The notes below the pieces were generated by a model. The model saw only the letters and a program-made list of their open reading frames with translations, had not been told where the DNA came from and made no database searches. The position numbers and the translations under genes are program-made. A stretch of DNA of 11,854 bases from Eubacteriales Family XIII. Incertae Sedis bacterium. GTDB lineage: Bacteria > Bacillota > Clostridia > Peptostreptococcales > Anaerovoracaceae. The first letter of the stretch is position 1, and the number at the start of each line of letters is the position of its first letter. The stretch is taken from positions 1 to 11,854 of the forward strand of contig JAISML010000146.1 in the NCBI GenBank assembly GCA_031276775.1, written 5' to 3'. This document shows, in pieces, positions 1-6,616 of this stretch.

Positions 1-1
1 G

Positions 2-583
2 TTTCTGTACATTGTCATCGTGAACGCCGTCGAGATGCTTCTCGATCGGAAACGGGCGCGCCTCTTCCGCATCGTCTGCCTGGCGCTCACCGTCGGCGGC
101 TTGGCATTTGTCGTCCGCGCGCCGTCGGGCGGGGCGGCTTTGAGCCTGAAAGGCGTGGCGCTCGCGTCGATCGCGGGCGTCCTTTACGCGATCTGGGCGA
201 TGAGCATGGGCGCAAAGCGCTTTGCGCCGTTCGGGGCGGAGGTCACGATGGGCTTCATGCTCCTCGTCCCCACCTTGGCGAATGTCGTGAAATGCGTTCT
301 CTCGGGCGCGCCGCTGTTGCCCGTGACGGGCGAACAATGGTTCTTTGTCGCGGCGCTCGGTCTGTCTCCCGGCTTCATCGCGCCGCTCGCATTCTGCGCG
401 GCGGTCAAGCGGATCGGCGCCGGAACCGCCTCGATGGTCAACACCTCGGAACCCGTATTTGCCTATATCTCCGGTCTCTTTCTGATGCACGACAGGCTCT
501 CGGCGGGCGCCACCTTCGGCGGCCTGCTCATCGTCGCCGGACTTCTGCTTCTGCATGTCTCGGAACGGGGAAAAAAGTGTTAA
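2..583 (+). CDS. EamA/DMT-family permease, C-terminal part (5' end outside window)
   Basis: The reading frame is open from the first bases of the window, so the true start lies upstream; an internal GTG at 20 is not a convincing start because the family needs about 10 membrane helices and about 300 residues. About 193 residues are visible. They show the end of one five-helix EamA repeat (hydrophobic run ending near AFVVRAP), then a second repeat starting near LKGVALASIAGVLYAIWA. The conserved late segment GAGTASMVNTSEPVFAYISG and a last helix LLIVAGLLLLHV follow, with a short basic tail. The SEPVFA-type motif in the penultimate helices is typical of drug/metabolite exporters of this superfamily. 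It would sit in the cytoplasmic membrane and move a small metabolite; the substrate cannot be told from sequence. It ends in TAA with no clear terminator hairpin after it. The following gene has its own promoter, so the two need not be one unit. Confidence 0.85.
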   Translation, partial: FLYIVIVNAVEMLLDRKRARLFRIVCLALTVGGLAFVVRAPSGGAALSLKGVALASIAGVLYAIWAMSMGAKRFAPFGAEVTMGFMLLVPTLANVVKCVLSGAPLLPVTGEQWFFVAALGLSPGFIAPLAFCAAVKRIGAGTASMVNTSEPVFAYISGLFLMHDRLSAGATFGGLLIVAGLLLLHVSERGKKC

Positions 584-608
584 AAGTGTTACTAAAATAA
601 AAAAATCA

Positions 609-637
609 TTTCAAAAGACCGTATTGTATGTTATAGT
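609..637 (+). promoter_or_regulatory. Extended -10 promoter for the ABC-F leader
   Basis: A TATAGT -10 box at 632-637 is preceded by TG one base upstream (629-630), the extended -10 pattern. A weak -35 match TTTCAA lies at 609-614 with a 17-base spacer. The stretch is AT-rich compared with the surrounding GC-rich genes. Transcription would start near 644, giving an untranslated leader of about 220 bases before the ABC-F start at 866. This is a pattern match only. Confidence 0.6.
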
Positions 638-691
638 ATCTTCGTTCAAGGCACTTTGGGAAACAAAGACCGACGATAAGGAGACGGAGGC

Positions 692-709
692 GTGGAGAGA
701 ACTTTCTGA
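692..709 (+). CDS. Five-codon leader peptide ORF (MERTF)
   Basis: A GTG codon starts a minimal ORF of five codons (Met-Glu-Arg-Thr-Phe) and a TGA stop. AAGGAG at 678-683 gives an 8-base spacing to the GTG, so a ribosome could load here; a second purine tract (GGAGG, 686-690) is too close to be the main site. Its last codons and stop overlap RNA segment 1 (699-707) of the attenuator described in the next entry, so a ribosome paused here would cover that segment. Genes for antibiotic-resistance ABC-F proteins and rRNA methylases are often preceded by such short ORFs, whose translation in the presence of drug controls downstream expression. The peptide is assigned from position, Shine-Dalgarno site and overlap with the pairing segment; its length is too short for any statistical coding signal. 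Confidence 0.5.
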   Translation: MERTF

Positions 710-846
710 CAGTATTGACGGGCAAGAAGAGCGATGGCAATCGTTTTGCGCCCGCGTGAGGAAGTTCATTCAGCTGCGCAACATCGTTATTCTGTTATTC
801 TATTCGTACCGGACCGCGGGAGGAACTTCCTTGCGGTTTCTTTTTT
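699..846 (+). promoter_or_regulatory. Ribosome-mediated transcription attenuator upstream of the ABC-F gene
   Basis: Four segments can pair in two exclusive ways. Segment 1 (GAACTTTCT, 699-707) is complementary to segment 2 (AGGAAGTTC, 759-767): 8 Watson-Crick pairs and one G-U. Segment 2 is also perfectly complementary over 9 bases to segment 3 (GAACTTCCT, 823-831). Segment 3 overlaps the inner stem of the terminator at 813-846. If segments 1 and 2 pair, the terminator is free to form. If a ribosome stalls on the short ORF at 692-709 and covers segment 1, segment 2 can capture segment 3 and disrupt the terminator. This is the standard logic of drug-inducible attenuators. An extra GC-only match (CCCGCG 751-756 with CGCGGG 815-820) would also disrupt the terminator stem. 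The pairings are read directly from the sequence; the regulatory behaviour is inferred. Confidence 0.7.
813..846 (+). terminator. Conditional intrinsic terminator in the ABC-F leader
   Basis: ACCGC (813-817) pairs with GCGGT (833-837), and GAGGA (820-824) pairs with TCCTT (828-832, one G-U), with a two-base GG bulge and a three-base loop. A T-rich tract (837-846, one C interruption) follows at once. It lies after the promoter but only 20 bases before the ABC-F start codon. It would therefore block the gene unless disrupted, which marks it as an attenuator rather than the end of the upstream gene. Confidence 0.75.
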
Positions 847-865
847 GGCGTGGAGGTGCAAATAG

Positions 866-2356
866 ATGGCGAAAATAGGAATCAACGATCTCACATTCGG
901 ATGGGAGGGCAAGGCGGAAAATGTCTTCGAGGGAATATCCTTTGTTCTTGACACAGACTGGCGTATCGGGCTGATTGGGCGCAACGGCAGAGGTAAGACC
1001 ACCTTGCTGCGTCTGCTTGCGGAGCCGGACGCCATGCCGCACTCCGGCGACATCATCTCTCCGGTGGGCTTCAGGTATTTCCCCTACGACATAGACGACA
1101 CATCGAGAAGCACGATGGATATCGTCGGTGAAGTATGCCCGGCGCATGAGTTTTGGGAATTGCGCCGTGAGATGAATTTGCTTGGGGTTCCCGGGGACGC
1201 GTTGTTCAGGCAATACGACACGCTCAGCCCCGGGGAACGCACGAAAACGCTTCTTGCCTCTCTGTTTCTGAGCGGCAACGACTTCGTTCTCCTTGACGAG
1301 CCGACAAATCACTTGGATGAAGAGGGGAAACGCTCTGTCGCCGAATATCTGAAAATGAAGAAAGGCTTTCTCGTCGTTTCGCATGACCGCGCCCTGCTCG
1401 ACTCCGTTTGCGATCATGTTTTATCCATTGGCAAATCCGGCGTGGAAGTGATGAACGGGAATTACTCAGTCTGGGCGGATGAAAAAATGCGGCGTGACCA
1501 CAGCAACATCGCCGGGAAAGAACGGCTTGAGAAGGACATTCGCCGCATGAAGGCGGCGGCGCAGCGCACGGCAGGGTGGTCTGACAAAGTCGAGAAGTCC
1601 AAATACGGAAACGGTCCGGTTGACCGGGGATATATCGGCCACAAGTCGGCGAAACTCATGAAGCGTTCAAAGGCAATAGAAAAACGCCGGCAGGATTCGA
1701 TAGACGGGATGCAGGGCTTGCTAAACGATATCGAAACGTCAGGATCGTTAAAAATTGCGCCCCTCTCCCACCATGCCGATACGCTTGTTGAGATAAGGGA
1801 TTTGAGGATTGAATACCTTCCCGCAAAATCCATCCATTTGCTTGTCCGAAAAGGCGAACGGATATCGCTCGCTGGCGGGAATGGCGCGGGAAAGTCGAGC
1901 GTGGCCAAGGTGATCGCGGGCGAGCCGGTACCCTATACGGGAACGGTCAAAACAGCCGCCGGCCTGATCGTCTCATATGTTCCGCAGGAGACGGCCGGGC
2001 TATCCGGCAGCATCCGCGGCTTCGTGCAGGAAAACGGGCTGGATCTGACCCGGTTTTTCTCTGTCCTGACAAACTTTGGGTTCCCGCGCGGCGCATTCGA
2101 CACAGATCTTTCTCTCCTCAGCGACGGGCAGAAACGAAAAGCGCTCTTGGCCAAAAGTCTGTGCGAATCCGCTCATTTGTACCTCTGGGACGAGCCGCTG
2201 AATTTCATCGATGTCATCTCGCGGGAACAGATTGAAGCTGTTATCCTGGAATACGCTCCGACAATGATTTTTGTTGAACACGATGCGGTATTCACGTCGC
2301 GGATAGCGACGCGAACCGTCTCCGTAGGCGGAGCGGTGACGGGGTATGCGCCGTAG
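866..2356 (+). CDS. ABC-F ATPase, Lsa-like ribosome protection protein
   Basis: This 496-residue protein has two ABC ATPase domains and no membrane helices, so it is a cytosolic ABC-F protein rather than a transporter. Domain 1 has Walker A GRNGRGKT (38-45), signature LSPGE (120-124), Walker B with D144-E145 and switch H173. Domain 2 has Walker A GGNGAGKS (337-344), an atypical signature LSDGQ (418-422), Walker B D442-E443 and H472. A basic linker at about 205-295, with RGYIGHKSAKLMKRSK, is where ABC-F proteins reach into the ribosomal peptidyl-transferase region. Length and motifs such as LTFG, DTDW and WDEPLNFID resemble the Lsa group, which displaces lincosamides, streptogramin A and pleuromutilins from the ribosome; resistance here is inferred, not shown. 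GGAGG at 852-856 supports the ATG start. The attenuator upstream fits drug-inducible expression. Its GC content looks lower than in the aro genes, so acquisition by transfer is possible. A housekeeping translation factor is the main alternative. Confidence 0.88.
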   Translation: MAKIGINDLTFGWEGKAENVFEGISFVLDTDWRIGLIGRNGRGKTTLLRLLAEPDAMPHSGDIISPVGFRYFPYDIDDTSRSTMDIVGEVCPAHEFWELRREMNLLGVPGDALFRQYDTLSPGERTKTLLASLFLSGNDFVLLDEPTNHLDEEGKRSVAEYLKMKKGFLVVSHDRALLDSVCDHVLSIGKSGVEVMNGNYSVWADEKMRRDHSNIAGKERLEKDIRRMKAAAQRTAGWSDKVEKSKYGNGPVDRGYIGHKSAKLMKRSKAIEKRRQDSIDGMQGLLNDIETSGSLKIAPLSHHADTLVEIRDLRIEYLPAKSIHLLVRKGERISLAGGNGAGKSSVAKVIAGEPVPYTGTVKTAAGLIVSYVPQETAGLSGSIRGFVQENGLDLTRFFSVLTNFGFPRGAFDTDLSLLSDGQKRKALLAKSLCESAHLYLWDEPLNFIDVISREQIEAVILEYAPTMIFVEHDAVFTSRIATRTVSVGGAVTGYAP

Positions 2357-2423
2357 TCCACCCCGCAGCCGCCCTCCGAACAGCAACGGTAAACCGCAAA
2401 CCCAAAAGCCGCGCACAAAACGT

Positions 2424-2451
2424 TTGACAAATGCGGTATTTTCTGTATAAT
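2424..2451 (+). promoter_or_regulatory. Sigma-A promoter of the aromatic operon
   Basis: Both hexamers match consensus exactly: TTGACA at 2424-2429 and TATAAT at 2446-2451, with a 16-base spacer. The predicted transcript starts near 2458, just before the first conserved bases of the T-box stem I. The perfect boxes suggest strong constitutive initiation, with control passed to the T-box terminator downstream. Confidence 0.88.
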
Positions 2452-2457
2452 TGAAAT

Positions 2458-2793
2458 ACAAAGGCGATGACGAAGACACAGTAGGAAGCGATGACGTTTG
2501 CACAGAGAGTTCCCGGTCGGTGAGAGGGGCGAGGCGCGTTTCCGAACATTCATCTTCCGAGCCGCACGAAGAAAGGCTTTGATGTTTGGGGGCGCCGTGA
2601 TCGGATGCGGCGGCGCAATCCGGACAGAAACCGGAAGAACCGCCGGGAGGGCCGAGTAAAGCGGAGCCGGGTTCGCCCGTTACAGCGAAGGGTATTGACG
2701 GATACCCGCAGAGGCAGGCGTTGTGAGACGTCTGCGAACAGAGGTGGTAACACGGGTATTTCTCGTCCTCCGGCATGTGTCGGAGGACGTTTT
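2458..2793 (+). promoter_or_regulatory. T-box riboswitch, probable tRNA-Phe (UUC) specificity
   Basis: The leader has the expected T-box elements in order. Stem I base is GAAGA (2472-2476) with TCTTC (2553-2557). AGTA (2480-2483) opposite GAA (2544-2546) forms the loop-E motif of the specifier loop, closed above by GGAAGCG (2484-2490) with CGTTTCC (2537-2543, one G-U). AGAGAG (2504-2509) and GGTCGGTGAGAG (2516-2527) match the conserved distal stem I motifs. The specifier reads best as TTC (2549-2551) followed by purine A, giving Phe. A stem III candidate is GGGTAT (2690-2695) with ATACCC (2702-2707). The antiterminator pairs GAGG (2741-2744) with CCTC (2767-2770) and ACG (2752-2754) with CGT (2764-2766), leaving a seven-base bulge TGGTAAC that would bind the tRNA NCCA end. 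Uncharged tRNA would stabilise it and allow transcription of aroB onward; charged tRNA would favour termination. Confidence 0.92.
2764..2793 (+). terminator. T-box regulated intrinsic terminator
   Basis: CGTCCTCCG (2764-2772) pairs perfectly with CGGAGGACG (2781-2789) around an eight-base loop, followed by TTTT (2790-2793). The 5' arm is the same segment that completes the T-box antiterminator, so the two hairpins exclude each other. It lies 40 bases before the aroB start. Confidence 0.9.
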
Positions 2794-2833
2794 GCCGTGG
2801 CGCGGCGGACGCCGGAAAGGGACGGAAACAAAT

Positions 2834-3913
2834 ATGAAAACGTTGCATGTGCCTTTGGGCGGGCGGGCGTACGACATTCACATCGAAGCAGGGGCGTTGC
2901 GTCGGTTGCCGGCTTTGACGGCGGCTTTCCTGACGGCGGGAGAACCGGTCGCGGTGGTCAGCGACGAAACGGTTTGGGCGCTGTACGGGCAGACGGTCTG
3001 CGAAGATCTGCGGGACGCCGGTCTTGCGTTTGAACACATCCTCGTTCCGCCGGGGGAAAGCAGCAAGTGCATGGCGCAATTGTCCCGGCTCTGGGAGAGA
3101 TTCGGAAACATGGGATTGGGGCGCGCGGGAACGGTCGTCGCGCTCGGCGGCGGCGTCGTGGGCGATCTGGCGGGCTTTGCAGCCGCCACGTGGATGCGCG
3201 GCGTCGGTCTGATACAGGCGCCGACGACCTTGCTGGCCCAGGTGGACTCTGCCGTCGGCGGGAAAACCGCGATCGACATCGACGCGGGGAAAAATCTCGT
3301 GGGCGCGTTTCATCAGCCAAAGTCCGTGATCATCGACCCCCGGGCGCTGGCCACCCTTCCGCCGCGGGAATATGCGACCGGTATGGCCGAGGTCGTCAAA
3401 TACGGCGCCATCGCTTCAGCGGATCTTTTCGCGCGTCTGGAAACGGAGGAATTGCGGGAGAACGCCGCGACTGACACCCTGCGGGATATCATATACGAAT
3501 GTTGCCGGATCAAGCGCGATGTGGTGGCGGGCGATGAGTTTGACACAGGTCGGCGTATGTTGTTGAATTTCGGGCATACTTTCGGACACGCCATCGAGGC
3601 GAAATATGGCTACAGCCGTTACAATCACGGGGAGGGGGTGGCTGCGGGCATGCGCATCGCCGCCCGGATAGGCGAGACGCTCGGCGTCACGCGGCCGGGC
3701 ACGGCACAGCGCCTGTCGCGGTTGCTCTCGCGGTACGGACTTGACGCGCGCGAGGGAACGGACGGGTTGCTCCCACTCGTCAGGCGCGACAAAAAAGCCT
3801 CGGGCGCGGGGGTGAAATTGGCGCTGCTGAAAGAGATCGGCGCGGCGACGGTGCAACACCTGTCATATACGGAGTTGGAAGCGGCGTTGCGCACACTGAA
3901 ACAGGTTGGATGA
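2834..3913 (+). CDS. aroB: 3-dehydroquinate synthase
   Basis: AroB converts DAHP to 3-dehydroquinate, the second shikimate-pathway step, using NAD and a divalent metal in the cytosol. The 359 residues match the family length. The NAD-binding segment is GGGVVGDLAGFAAATWMRG (105-123), followed by the substrate and cofactor segment PTTLLAQVDSAVGGKT (130-145). The three metal ligands are recognisable as E186 (AEVVKYG), H248 (NFGHTFGH) and H265 (NHGEG). DKK at 319-321 is the usual late basic motif. I chose ATG 2834 because the protein then begins with the normal family N-terminus and has AAAGGGA at 2816-2822. The frame is open further upstream, but that would translate the T-box terminator. It is the first gene of the T-box operon. 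Confidence 0.96.
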   Translation: MKTLHVPLGGRAYDIHIEAGALRRLPALTAAFLTAGEPVAVVSDETVWALYGQTVCEDLRDAGLAFEHILVPPGESSKCMAQLSRLWERFGNMGLGRAGTVVALGGGVVGDLAGFAAATWMRGVGLIQAPTTLLAQVDSAVGGKTAIDIDAGKNLVGAFHQPKSVIIDPRALATLPPREYATGMAEVVKYGAIASADLFARLETEELRENAATDTLRDIIYECCRIKRDVVAGDEFDTGRRMLLNFGHTFGHAIEAKYGYSRYNHGEGVAAGMRIAARIGETLGVTRPGTAQRLSRLLSRYGLDAREGTDGLLPLVRRDKKASGAGVKLALLKEIGAATVQHLSYTELEAALRTLKQVG

Positions 3914-3970
3914 CTGCAAGGCGTGGCAACGCGCGAAGCGGCCGCGACGGGCGGGATGCACACAACGGAC

Positions 3971-4006
3971 GACAGGATAGGGATGAACGACAGGATAGGG
4001 ATGAAC
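3971..4006 (+). repeat. 18-bp perfect tandem duplication in the aroA start region
   Basis: GACAGGATAGGGATGAAC occurs twice head to tail (3971-3988 and 3989-4006). A diverged copy, 13 of 18 bases alike, sits at 4025-4042, in register with the array at twice the unit length. Each copy carries a purine-rich tract and an in-frame ATG, so candidate aroA initiation sites are duplicated. If translated from an upstream start, the perfect copies encode DRIGMN twice. A separate short direct repeat, CAACGGACGA, is at 3963-3972 and 4008-4017. Confidence 0.85.
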
Positions 4007-4036
4007 GCAACGGACGAAACCAATGAGGGAAACGGG

Positions 4037-5395
4037 ATGAACGGAAAGATCGATGATGTCGCGGCCGACCGGCGCCGGCCGAAGATCATCGAGCGCTTTC
4101 CCCGGGGCGTCGTTACGCCGCCGCCATCCAAAAGCCTGAGCCACCGCGCCCTGATCTGCGCCGCTTTGGCCTCGCTCCGCGAGGGCAGGGCGGGCGCGGG
4201 CGACGCGCTGTATGACGGCGTCACACACCTCGGGGATTCCGACGATGTACGCGCAACCCGGCGGGGAATGGAACGCATGGCGTCGATCTTGTCGGGGCGC
4301 GCAACGGATCCCGGCGATGGGGTTTCCGCGCCGGAGCGGGGACGGTTCATTGACTGCGGCGAATCCGGATCAACGTTGCGTTTCCTGATACCCCTTGCGG
4401 GCTTGGACGGCGGGGTATGGACATTCGCCGGACACGGCAGACTCCCGGAACGTCCGCTCGACGTCTATCGGACGGTATTCGAACAATGCGGCGGTCTGTT
4501 CGAACGGCGCGGCGCGACTGTCCGCGTACGCGGTCCGCTCAGACCCGGCCGGTATGTCCTGCCCGGAAATGTCAGTTCACAATTCGTGTCAGGTTTGCTC
4601 TTCGCGCTCCCCTTGCTTGCGGGGGACAGTGAGATAGCGCTCTCTTCACCGCTTGAGTCGTCCGGATACGCGCGCATGACTGCGGAGGTGATGCGTCATT
4701 ACGGGGTTCGCGTCGAGGAAATTGCGGACGCGCGTGAAACGGATGCATGCGGGATACGCAGGATATACGGTTATCGAATCCCCGGGAATCAGATTTACGA
4801 ACGCGCGGCATATGCCGTGGAAGCCGATTGTTCCCAGGCCGCTTTCTTTTTGGTTGCGGCCGCGCTCGGTTGCGACGTGCGCGTTGCGGGTCTGAATCCG
4901 CGCAGTTCGCAGGGCGATCGCCGCATCGTTCGGCTCATCGGGGCGACGGGCGCGTCGGTTGCGGACGACGGGACGGGCGCGGTGTGCGTGCGTCCGCCCG
5001 TCGACGGACTGAATGCATTGACCGCCGATGTGTCCGAGATCCCTGATCTCGTCCCGCCGCTTGCGGCGTTGGCCTGCTGCTGCGTGGGACGGACGCGGCT
5101 TGTGAACGCGGGAAGACTGCGCGCGAAAGAGAGCGATCGTCTGCACGCGCTGAAAACGGAACTCTGCAAATTGGGTGCGAAAGTTGCCGAAACGGAAGAT
5201 ACGCTGACGATCGAAGGCGTCGCGTCCCTGCGCGGCGGTCCGGCGGACGCCTGGGGCGATCACCGCATCGCGATGGCGTTGGCCGTCGCCGCCGTGCGAT
5301 GCGCGGAACCCGTTGTCCTGAGCGGTTGGGACTGCGTCGCCAAATCCTATCCGGATTTTTGGCGTGATTTTGAAAAGGAACGGAGAAACAGATGA
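4037..5395 (+). CDS. aroA: 3-phosphoshikimate 1-carboxyvinyltransferase (EPSP synthase)
   Basis: AroA joins PEP to shikimate-3-phosphate, the sixth pathway step. From ATG 4037 it has 452 residues, slightly over the usual 425-440. Visible motifs are PPPSKSLSHRA (28-38) for substrate binding, CGESGSTLRF (107-116) in the PEP/glyphosate-contact loop, SSQ (180-182), D337 in IPDLVPP as the catalytic Asp, RAKESDR (362-368), WGDHR (406-410) and K435. The start is uncertain. The frame opens at GTG 3923, and in-frame ATGs lie at 3956, 3983, 4001 and 4037. I prefer 4037 because GAGGG (4025-4029) is well spaced and the family N-terminus follows about 15 residues later; the sequence before it is repetitive and non-conserved. 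Two extra Gly/Asp/Arg-rich stretches (about 46-66 and 85-102) explain the added length. Its stop overlaps the aroC start (ATGA), suggesting translational coupling. Confidence 0.94.
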   Translation: MNGKIDDVAADRRRPKIIERFPRGVVTPPPSKSLSHRALICAALASLREGRAGAGDALYDGVTHLGDSDDVRATRRGMERMASILSGRATDPGDGVSAPERGRFIDCGESGSTLRFLIPLAGLDGGVWTFAGHGRLPERPLDVYRTVFEQCGGLFERRGATVRVRGPLRPGRYVLPGNVSSQFVSGLLFALPLLAGDSEIALSSPLESSGYARMTAEVMRHYGVRVEEIADARETDACGIRRIYGYRIPGNQIYERAAYAVEADCSQAAFFLVAAALGCDVRVAGLNPRSSQGDRRIVRLIGATGASVADDGTGAVCVRPPVDGLNALTADVSEIPDLVPPLAALACCCVGRTRLVNAGRLRAKESDRLHALKTELCKLGAKVAETEDTLTIEGVASLRGGPADAWGDHRIAMALAVAAVRCAEPVVLSGWDCVAKSYPDFWRDFEKERRNR

Positions 5396-6615
5396 ATACC
5401 TGGGGAAATGTCCTGAAGCTCTCCATTTTTGGCGAATCCCACGGTCCGGCCGTGGGGATCGTGATCGGCGGTTTGCCGGCGGGAACGGAAATAAACACGG
5501 AACTGATCGCAAAGGAGATGAAACGCCGGGCGCCGGGCGGAAAGGCATTTGCCTCCGCGCGCAGGGAGGATGACATTCCGCAGGTGATCAGCGGACTTGC
5601 GAACGGGCGCACCACAGGCGCGCCTTTGACCTGCCTGATAGACAACAAGGACGCCCGTTCGGAGGATTATGGCGGGATACTGCGTCCCGGACACGCGGAC
5701 TGGACGGCATTCATCAAATACGGAGGCTATGCGGACATGTCCGGGGGCGGGCATTTTTCCGGCAGATTGACGGCGCCGCTGGTCTTTGCGGGCGCTGTCG
5801 CGAAACAGTTTCTCGCCGAGCGCGGCATGCGGGTGTACGGTCGCGTGCAAGGCGTCGGAAGCGCGACCGACGGAATGGATTTTACGGGCCTTCGTCCATC
5901 TCCCGCTTGCGGGGAAAAGGCCGGGAGCGCGTCGGGCGGCGAAGACAAAGACGCGTCGGCCGCATCGGTCGGCGGGGGCAAAGATGCGTCAGATGCGCCG
6001 ATCGGCGAGGAGGAAGCGGAAGCCCTGCTGCAGACGATTTCGGAGAAGGATTTCCCTGCGTCAGACGGGGCGGCGCCGTTGTTTTTGGAGGAGATATCGT
6101 CCGCAAAGCGCGCACGGGATTCCGTGGGCGGCGTTGTCGAGACTGTCGCGTTCGGCGTCACGGCAGGTCTGGGCGAGCCTTTCTTCGATTCTGCGGAAAG
6201 CAGACTGGCCGCCTTGCTGTTTTCGGTGCCGGCGGTCAAAGGCGTCGCGTTCGGCAGGGGGTTCGGTCTCGCCCGACTGCGGGGCAGCGAGGTCAACGGG
6301 AGTCTGCGCCTTGAATCCGACCGCATCCGGGGCACGCGCAATGGGGACGGCGGCGTCTTGGGCGGCATCACAAACGGACTGCCGCTGATTGTGCGCGTTG
6401 CGATCAAACCGACGCCTTCCATCGGGCAGGAGCAGCTTTCCGTGGATCCCGTCGCAATGAAAGAAGTGAAGTTTCGCGTGAAAGGGCGCCACGATCCGTG
6501 CATCGTGCCGAGAGCGACGCCCGTGATTGAAAGCTGCGTCGCTTTGGGCTTGCTCGATTTGATGTTGGAAGCGAATGCGCGCGGCAGTGGAATCGGACAC
6601 AGGGGATACAAATAA
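5392..6615 (+). CDS. aroC: Chorismate synthase
   Basis: AroC makes chorismate from EPSP by a 1,4-elimination that needs reduced FMN. The 407 residues exceed the usual 350-390. The N-terminal signature FGESHG (13-18, with H17), RPGHAD (98-103), GGGHFSGR (118-125), the GGVLGGITNG region (320-329) and GRHDPCIVPRA (365-375) are all present, so the active site looks intact. The extra length is a Gly/Ser/Asp/Lys-rich insertion at about 166-206, between otherwise normal core segments; it includes an 11-residue tandem duplication (separate entry). ATG 5392 overlaps the aroA stop and has GGAG upstream. The next gene starts one base after its TAA. The sequence style (GGGHFSGRLTAPLVFAGA) resembles clostridial chorismate synthases. 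Confidence 0.95.
   Translation: MNTWGNVLKLSIFGESHGPAVGIVIGGLPAGTEINTELIAKEMKRRAPGGKAFASARREDDIPQVISGLANGRTTGAPLTCLIDNKDARSEDYGGILRPGHADWTAFIKYGGYADMSGGGHFSGRLTAPLVFAGAVAKQFLAERGMRVYGRVQGVGSATDGMDFTGLRPSPACGEKAGSASGGEDKDASAASVGGGKDASDAPIGEEEAEALLQTISEKDFPASDGAAPLFLEEISSAKRARDSVGGVVETVAFGVTAGLGEPFFDSAESRLAALLFSVPAVKGVAFGRGFGLARLRGSEVNGSLRLESDRIRGTRNGDGGVLGGITNGLPLIVRVAIKPTPSIGQEQLSVDPVAMKEVKFRVKGRHDPCIVPRATPVIESCVALGLLDLMLEANARGSGIGHRGYK
5938..6003 (+). repeat. Imperfect 33-bp in-frame tandem duplication inside aroC
   Basis: Units 5938-5970 and 5971-6003 align over 33 bases with 23 identities and no gap. They encode GEDKDASAASV (183-193) and GGGKDASDAPI (194-204). The duplication falls in the non-conserved insertion of AroC, so it changes loop length without touching known catalytic motifs. 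Its divergence shows it is older than the perfect duplication at the aroA start. Confidence 0.75.
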
Positions 6616-6616
6616 A

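Noticed and set aside
555..878. A 107-codon plus-strand frame running from the end of the permease into the ABC-F gene
   Set aside because: It overlaps both neighbours out of frame and spans the promoter and terminator of the attenuator. Its protein has no recognisable features.
2723..2833. A 37-residue N-terminal extension of AroB
   Set aside because: It would translate the T-box antiterminator and terminator. The family N-terminus begins at 2834, which has its own Shine-Dalgarno site.
2000..3313. A 437-codon minus-strand frame from the ABC-F gene through the T-box into aroB
   Set aside because: It crosses a structured leader RNA and two well-supported genes and shows no domain; it is a shadow frame.
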